Shown here: positions 17,418-21,084 of the stretch, in pieces
Position numbering within the stretch: the first letter of the stretch is position 1
Layout: the number at the start of each line of letters is the position of its first letter
Source of the DNA: CALCKW01 sp033852095
GTDB taxonomy: Bacteria > Pseudomonadota > Gammaproteobacteria > CALCKW01
DNA length: 21,084 nt
Reading direction: 5' to 3'
Assembly (NCBI GenBank): GCA_033852095.1
Contig: JAWSVD010000052.1
Coordinates: 1 to 21,084, forward strand
Translations under genes and position numbers: made by a program
The notes under the pieces: generated by a model
Databases searched by the model: none
The model's input: the letters and a program-made list of their open reading frames with translations, nothing else
Told to the model about the DNA's origin: nothing

Positions 17418-17443
17418 TGTTTTCAGTGGGTGTTTTCAGTGGG
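17418..17443. repeat. Tandem 13-bp direct repeat (two exact copies)
   Basis: TGTTTTCAGTGGG occurs at 17418-17430 and again at 17431-17443 with no gap. It lies in non-coding sequence about 75 bases after the suspected transposase remnant. It could be a replication-slippage product or paired binding sites. Confidence 0.85.
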
Positions 17444-17754
17444 CGCCAACATTTAGTTTCAACGTCTAATTGGCTTGAATAGCAAACTGCACAGCGCAGA
17501 AAAGACCACAACTGGCCGTTACTCGTGTCAATAACCACCGACGCGACCACCAACTTAACTGGCAGACACAGTGCACTTTTGCTTCAATATGAGAATTATT
17601 TGACTAAAACAATGAGACACAAATTAGCGCGTCGCGCCAAGCAATAGGGGGATCATCTGCGCTGCGGCACACTGCCCCAGCAAAGGTTTGCGTGCGCTTG
17701 TGGCGTTTTAGGGTTTAACCCGTGCGGAGTTTTGGCACACCGACAGCAAAATGC

Positions 17755-18705
17755 CTAACTGATGTTGATAGCGCCGAGTATAAAACAGCAAAAGGCGAGT
17801 GTGAGATTCGCAATGCCCAGCCAGTGGTAGCGCCTCTCTAGGTAGGCGGGGTCTTTATCTGAGATGATCAAAGGCAGACCACTGGCCGGCTTTCGTATCT
17901 CATGCACCACCTGGCGCTCGGAGCGGCTCCTGCGGATATTCTCTTGGGCAACACGTCGAGCTTTGACTCTGACGGCCTGCCACTCATCTCCGTCGATGCG
18001 GCCGTCTCCGTCGCGATCAAAGCTCGCCACCAGATTCTTTTGATCCCGCTTCCACATTTTTAGCAAGCGAGATGTCTCGGCATCTAGATCGTAGTGATCA
18101 TTGTCGCCACCCACAGAGCGAAGCTCGCCGAGCACATAGATCGCATCCCCCGGACACAAGAAGCTGATGTTGGCCGAGCGCCTACCTTGCCGCGGATAGG
18201 CTTTACTGCTGCTGATCACCGTGGCTTTATCAGGGTAGATGACACACGTGCCGCTCTTGTCTCTCACCACAAAGGGCTCTGAGCTCCTACCTGTGTCTAC
18301 AACCTTGTCCCCTTCAGTGATGGTATAGCTCTGCCACAGAGCTGGCGGCCCCATCGAAATCCCCTGGCTCAATTTCCCAGGCAACAATTCACCGGCCCCC
18401 TGAAGCTCTACCAAGCCCTGAGAGGCGGTTGCGATACGAGAGGTGGGCGTGTCGGCGATGTAGTGATAAAGGCGCCAGAAATACTTCCAGAGGCCTGTGC
18501 TCAAGGCAGCCCCCAGCAGGTAGAGCGCCCCACTTGTGACGTCGTGGGCGCCACTTTCGCTGTGATAGTACAAATACCCAGCGCCACCCGCCACCGCCGC
18601 GGTCAGCGCCAAGGGCAACTCCGCGAGGTACATAGGCGCCAAATAGGCATCGAGGCTGACACCGCGACGCCTGCTGCCGCCCAGAAAATCAAGCAGATCA
18701 ATCAA
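17755..18705 (-). CDS. GIDE-like membrane protein with a canonical EF-hand
   Basis: A 316-residue membrane protein. Hydrophobic segments lie near 28-46 and 58-76, and one at the C-terminus near 297-314. Between them a soluble region contains ELLPGKLSQGIS, a WQSYTI strand, PFVVRDKSGTCVIYPDKA and FLCPGDAIYVLGEL. This pattern matches the bacterial GIDE-like domain often encoded beside lemA. Residues 230-241 form a complete 12-position EF-hand loop (DRDGDGRIDGDE), implying calcium binding, next to a basic stretch (KARRVAQENIRRSRSER). The start is a TTG at 18705 that overlaps the lemA stop by eight bases, so translation is probably coupled; no separate ribosome site is seen. EF-hand plus GIDE is not an arrangement I recall as common. 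Confidence 0.75.
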   Translation of the reverse strand: MIDLLDFLGGSRRRGVSLDAYLAPMYLAELPLALTAAVAGGAGYLYYHSESGAHDVTSGALYLLGAALSTGLWKYFWRLYHYIADTPTSRIATASQGLVELQGAGELLPGKLSQGISMGPPALWQSYTITEGDKVVDTGRSSEPFVVRDKSGTCVIYPDKATVISSSKAYPRQGRRSANISFLCPGDAIYVLGELRSVGGDNDHYDLDAETSRLLKMWKRDQKNLVASFDRDGDGRIDGDEWQAVRVKARRVAQENIRRSRSERQVVHEIRKPASGLPLIISDKDPAYLERRYHWLGIANLTLAFCCFILGAINIS

Positions 18706-19270
18706 AGAGAGCGACCATGTCGACGTCTTCGCGCTTCTTCTCCTCTACCTTGAACTGCTTGCGGCGGATAAAACGAAACTTGTCCGCGACGATATTCGTC
18801 GGAAAGGCATCCACCGTGATGTTGTTCAGGTTGACCGAATCATTGTAGAACTCGCGCCGATCCGCAATCGCATTCTCAATCGAAGAAATTCGACCCTGAA
18901 GCTGCTGGAAAGACTCGCTCGCTTTCAGATCAGGGTAGTCCTCCGCTAGGGCGAACAAGCTGCCCAAACTCGCCGTCAAAGCGCCCTCCGCACTGCCAAG
19001 AGCCCCCAGGTTCGAACTCTCACGAGCACTCGCCACCTGCGATCTCGCCTGAATCACACGCTCGAGCGTTTCCTGCTCAAAAGCCATGTGCTGCTTGCAG
19101 GTCGCCACCAACTTGGGCAACTCTTCGTGCCGCTGCTGCAACAATACATCGATATTGCTCCAGGCGGTTTTGACGTTGTGCTTCAGCGCCACCAAACGGT
19201 TGTAAGCAGTGACCACATAGAACGCGAGACCGATAGCGATCGCCGCCAGTCCGTACAATACGATTTCCAT
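18698..19270 (-). CDS. lemA: LemA family protein
   Basis: A 190-residue LemA protein: a short N-terminus, one transmembrane helix (about 3-22) and a long helical bundle. YNRLVALKHNVKTAWSNIDV followed by LLQQRHEELPKLV is the family signature. FQQLQGRISSIENAIADRRE and YNDSVNLNNI follow in the usual order. LemA proteins are membrane-tethered, of unclear function, and are frequently paired with GIDE- or TPM-type membrane proteins, as here. The ATG at 19270 has AAAGGA about 6 bases upstream; the in-frame ATG at 19297 lacks a site and would put MKLFLKGCS ahead of the helix. It is the first gene of a two-gene unit with the EF-hand protein, with the two overlapping by eight bases. Confidence 0.93.
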   Translation of the reverse strand: MEIVLYGLAAIAIGLAFYVVTAYNRLVALKHNVKTAWSNIDVLLQQRHEELPKLVATCKQHMAFEQETLERVIQARSQVASARESSNLGALGSAEGALTASLGSLFALAEDYPDLKASESFQQLQGRISSIENAIADRREFYNDSVNLNNITVDAFPTNIVADKFRFIRRKQFKVEEKKREDVDMVALFD

Positions 19271-19632
19271 CGAACATCCTTTAAGAAACAGCTTCAAGCT
19301 GGGGTTGAATTCTGTGGCCTAAATCGGCAGATACGGGGCTTTCTTGAACGCGTGCTAATGGCTTTGAGCAGCAAGAATGGGCACTTCGCAGCCCTGTGTA
19401 ATTCCGCAGTATAATCAACCCGACTGCAGCCGCCACTCGAGCAGTGCCCAAGTGCTTAGACCGCCCTAGCCTGGCCCGCGCACAGCATGCCGGGGCATTG
19501 CCGGAACACAGTGATGTTACCGGTGATAATCAACGCACATGGTGAGCTGGGCGGTTTTGTCATCGCACCCATTCCCACCTGATAAATCAACATTTCAAAA
19601 GGAGCTAGCCAGCTTCTTTGACGGGCTTAGAG
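19271..19632. other. Intergenic region upstream of lemA
   Basis: 362 bases. The left end supplies the lemA ribosome site and presumably its promoter. A short plus-strand frame of about 31 codons (from 19486) has no ribosome site and is not called. I see no RNA gene, strong hairpin with T-tract, or repeat. Confidence 0.35.
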
Positions 19633-20310
19633 TCAATTCATCTCCAGCAATTTCGAAAACGAGAGCACTAGAAAATAAAAAACCATCAGCAGCGTAACCA
19701 GAGCTACCCAGCCCATCATTTTTGAACTTACCTTTTTGCTCACGAAGAATACCGTGGACCACACCGCAAACAACGCAACCGAGATATAGTCGCCCGAACC
19801 GTCCATTAATCGCCCAACAGAAAAAAACGTGGCGACAGGCAGGCAAATCATCATACCCGTGACACACGCGACATAGGGCAAAGGCCGCTGTTGTGTGCCA
19901 AGCACTGAAACGGAGAAGTTAAAATGCGTCGCAACAACCCTTATCGTGACGTACAGAGCAAGTAGATGAATAATAGCCGCCTGCAACTCAGACGGATTTG
20001 GGACGCCTCCCCCATAACCGGCCAACACATGGAAAGCAGCTACAGGCGCAACAACAAGCAGCGCATCAAACACCCCTATTCCACGTTTTATCAGCAGCAC
20101 AGCCAAGACAGCAAAAACAACACTTGGAATAATCCAAAATGCCATCTCCGCATAAATCAGCCCAAAACCAAGGGCGCCGTGCAGTTCCAAGAGTAATTCA
20201 CCGCTGACGCTGCCTTCCAATCTAGAGACGCAGAGGACAGTCACCAAGAGGGCGATCAGACCGGCGTACAGGTACCAGAGCTTCTCTTCAACTACATTCA
20301 AAGTGTTCAA
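19633..20310 (-). CDS. Polytopic membrane protein of unknown function
   Basis: A protein of about 225 residues that I do not recognise, with roughly seven hydrophobic helices (beginning LWYLYAGLIALLVTVLCV and ending LVTLLMVFYFLVLSF). Notable features are a glycine-rich AGYGGGVPNP loop after helix 3 and a positively charged KKVSSK before the last helix. I place the start at TTG 20310 because GGAGG lies 8 bases upstream (20323-20319). An ATG at 20325 and a GTG at 20343 in the same frame have no ribosome site and add MAVHGLMEACS-type residues. No conserved catalytic motif is visible. It stands alone between lemA and the transposase remnant, transcribed toward lemA. Codon use and length suggest a real gene. 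Confidence 0.65.
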   Translation of the reverse strand: MNTLNVVEEKLWYLYAGLIALLVTVLCVSRLEGSVSGELLLELHGALGFGLIYAEMAFWIIPSVVFAVLAVLLIKRGIGVFDALLVVAPVAAFHVLAGYGGGVPNPSELQAAIIHLLALYVTIRVVATHFNFSVSVLGTQQRPLPYVACVTGMMICLPVATFFSVGRLMDGSGDYISVALFAVWSTVFFVSKKVSSKMMGWVALVTLLMVFYFLVLSFSKLLEMN

Positions 20311-20679
20311 AGAACACGCCTCCATTAACCCATGCACAGCCACAGATCATCGGCGTCATTTAAACGCACCTGAGAAGAAAACCCTTACAAAACGGCCTCG
20401 TTGATGCCTTTCAGTGGCGTGCGAGTGGGTGCGAGGTTTTTGTATATTTAGCGTACAACCAAGCGAATTCTGGCCTCGATCACCGGCCCTTCAGGCACAG
20501 GAGAGGATTCACATCCGAAATCAACATTTATCAGAAACTTAACTCATCGCCCGAACCTGACGCGGAAAACTCACAGGCCCGCGTGGAATAAACAATATAC
20601 ACGCGCTATTCACAGACACTCGGTTGACCCTTCCGGCCATCAGCTCTACTTTCGACGGAACTGTCCAGGAGGCATTGTC
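20311..20679. other. Intergenic region upstream of the transposase remnant
   Basis: 369 bases. It holds a stem-loop CGCGTG/CACGCG (20580-20585 with 20600-20605, 14-base loop) and the candidate promoter at 20624-20652. Members of this transposase family act on extragenic palindromes, so the stem-loop could be such an element, but only one copy is visible. Confidence 0.4.
20624..20652 (+). promoter_or_regulatory. Candidate sigma-70 promoter of the transposase gene
   Basis: TTGACC (20624-20629), a 17-base spacer and TACTTT (20647-20652) fit the -35/-10 consensus well. AGGAGG (20667-20672) and the ATG at 20680 follow, giving a short leader. Confidence 0.5.
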
Positions 20680-21084
20680 ATGGCCACACCGCGCAAACAG
20701 CTGATCTCACTCGCCGACACCCCCGACTACCATATCGTCTCGCGCTGCGTACGGCGCGCGTGGCTCTGCGGCAAGGACCCTTACACTAAAAAGGACTACA
20801 GCTACCGCCGCAAGTGGTTCATCAAGCGGCTGAGACAACTCGCCACTGTCTTTTCAATTGAAATTTCGGCCTACGCCGTGATGTCCAATCACACACAGCC
20901 TGGCCGGCCGCCCTGCCCTACACATCAATCAAGAAAAAGCAAAATCGTGGACACGCGAAGAAGTGATTGCACAGTGGCATTCACTCTATCAGGGCAACCT
21001 TCTCTCCCAGCGGTTTAGCGTGGGTGAACACCTTTCCAAAGCAGAGCACGCTGTCTTAGACAAATCCGTGACGCTCTGGCGAGA
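20680..21084 (+). pseudogene. REP-associated Y1 (HUH) transposase, frameshifted and cut by window edge
   Basis: The N-terminal half of a long REP-associated tyrosine transposase (RAYT/Y1_Tnp): MATPRKQLISLADTPDYHIV, SRCVRRAWLCGKDPYTKKDY and EISAYAVMSNHT. These single-strand endonucleases use an HUH motif and a tyrosine to mobilise or process palindromic repeats. After SNHT the frame fails. Dropping one G at 20898 restores HTHLAGRPALHINQEKAKSW, and the new frame stays open to the window end (TREEVIAQWHSLYQGNLLSQ, then FSVGEHLSKAEH). The inserted base therefore destroys the second histidine of the HUH motif and truncates the product. The start is secure: AGGAGG lies seven bases before the ATG. 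The remainder, including the catalytic tyrosine, lies outside the window. Confidence 0.8.

Larger units (their letters stand above)
16913..17754. other. Gene-poor 0.84-kb region between histidine kinase and GIDE-like genes
   Basis: No intact gene is convincing here. It contains a probable transposase C-terminal remnant (17205-17342), an exact tandem 13-mer (17418-17443), the short palindrome GGGTT-T-AACCC (17711-17721) and scattered homopolymers. A 32-codon frame from an ATG at 17072 has no ribosome site or recognisable content. Remaining overlapping frames have codon patterns unlike the neighbouring genes. It reads as a decayed insertion scar. Confidence 0.5.

Noticed and set aside
17218..17553. 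111-codon minus-strand frame in the gene-poor region
   Set aside because: No ribosome site, and composition unlike neighbours; it overlaps the suspected transposase remnant on the other strand.

Overview
The window looks like a chromosomal segment of a Gram-negative, probably gammaproteobacterial and possibly marine, organism. The basis is moderate to high GC, AGGAG-type ribosome sites, periplasmic and lipoprotein signal sequences, a Patched-like RND permease, Entner-Doudoroff-type galactonate genes and a REP-associated Y1 transposase. The exact lineage is inference. No rRNA, tRNA or CRISPR array was seen.

Left part (1-6.8 kb). A cupin gene (minus strand) runs off the left edge. It is followed by a compact plus-strand unit: a DGPF/YCII protein, an ECF42-type sigma factor with a C-terminal TPR-like extension, and a VOC (glyoxalase-fold) protein. 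An identical bipartite element, GTCGGATTC-N13-CGTC, lies just upstream of both the DGPF gene and the VOC gene. It is the best candidate for the sigma factor's own promoter. A 781-residue HAE3-like RND/MMPL permease follows and ends at a clear intrinsic terminator. Facing it on the minus strand are a DUF3179 protein and a DUF302 protein.

Middle part (7-14.4 kb). This is a patch of decay: a proC pseudogene translationally coupled to an intact zinc alcohol dehydrogenase, and a divergent Lrp/AsnC regulator pseudogene. Each wreck carries an in-frame TAG plus slippage-type frameshifts. Next come dgoK and dgoA (overlapping by 4 nt, galactonate catabolism), a large FN3 + Ig-like + LamG surface lipoprotein, and a zinc-free NADPH:quinone-reductase-like MDR enzyme.

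Right part (14.4-21 kb, mostly minus strand). A periplasmic solute-binding protein seems to lack a conventional start codon in front of its signal peptide. Upstream of it is an orphan histidine kinase with a periplasmic Tll0287-like domain carrying a CxxCH haem motif. Then follow a gene-poor 0.8-kb stretch containing a probable transposase remnant, a LemA/GIDE-like pair whose second member has a canonical EF-hand, and an unrecognised polytopic membrane protein. At the right edge is a Y1 transposase gene whose HUH motif is broken by what looks like a single inserted base.

The most interesting items are the ECF42 circuit with its visible duplicated promoter, the haem-kinase next to a solute-binding protein, the EF-hand GIDE/LemA pair, and the clustered pseudogenes.
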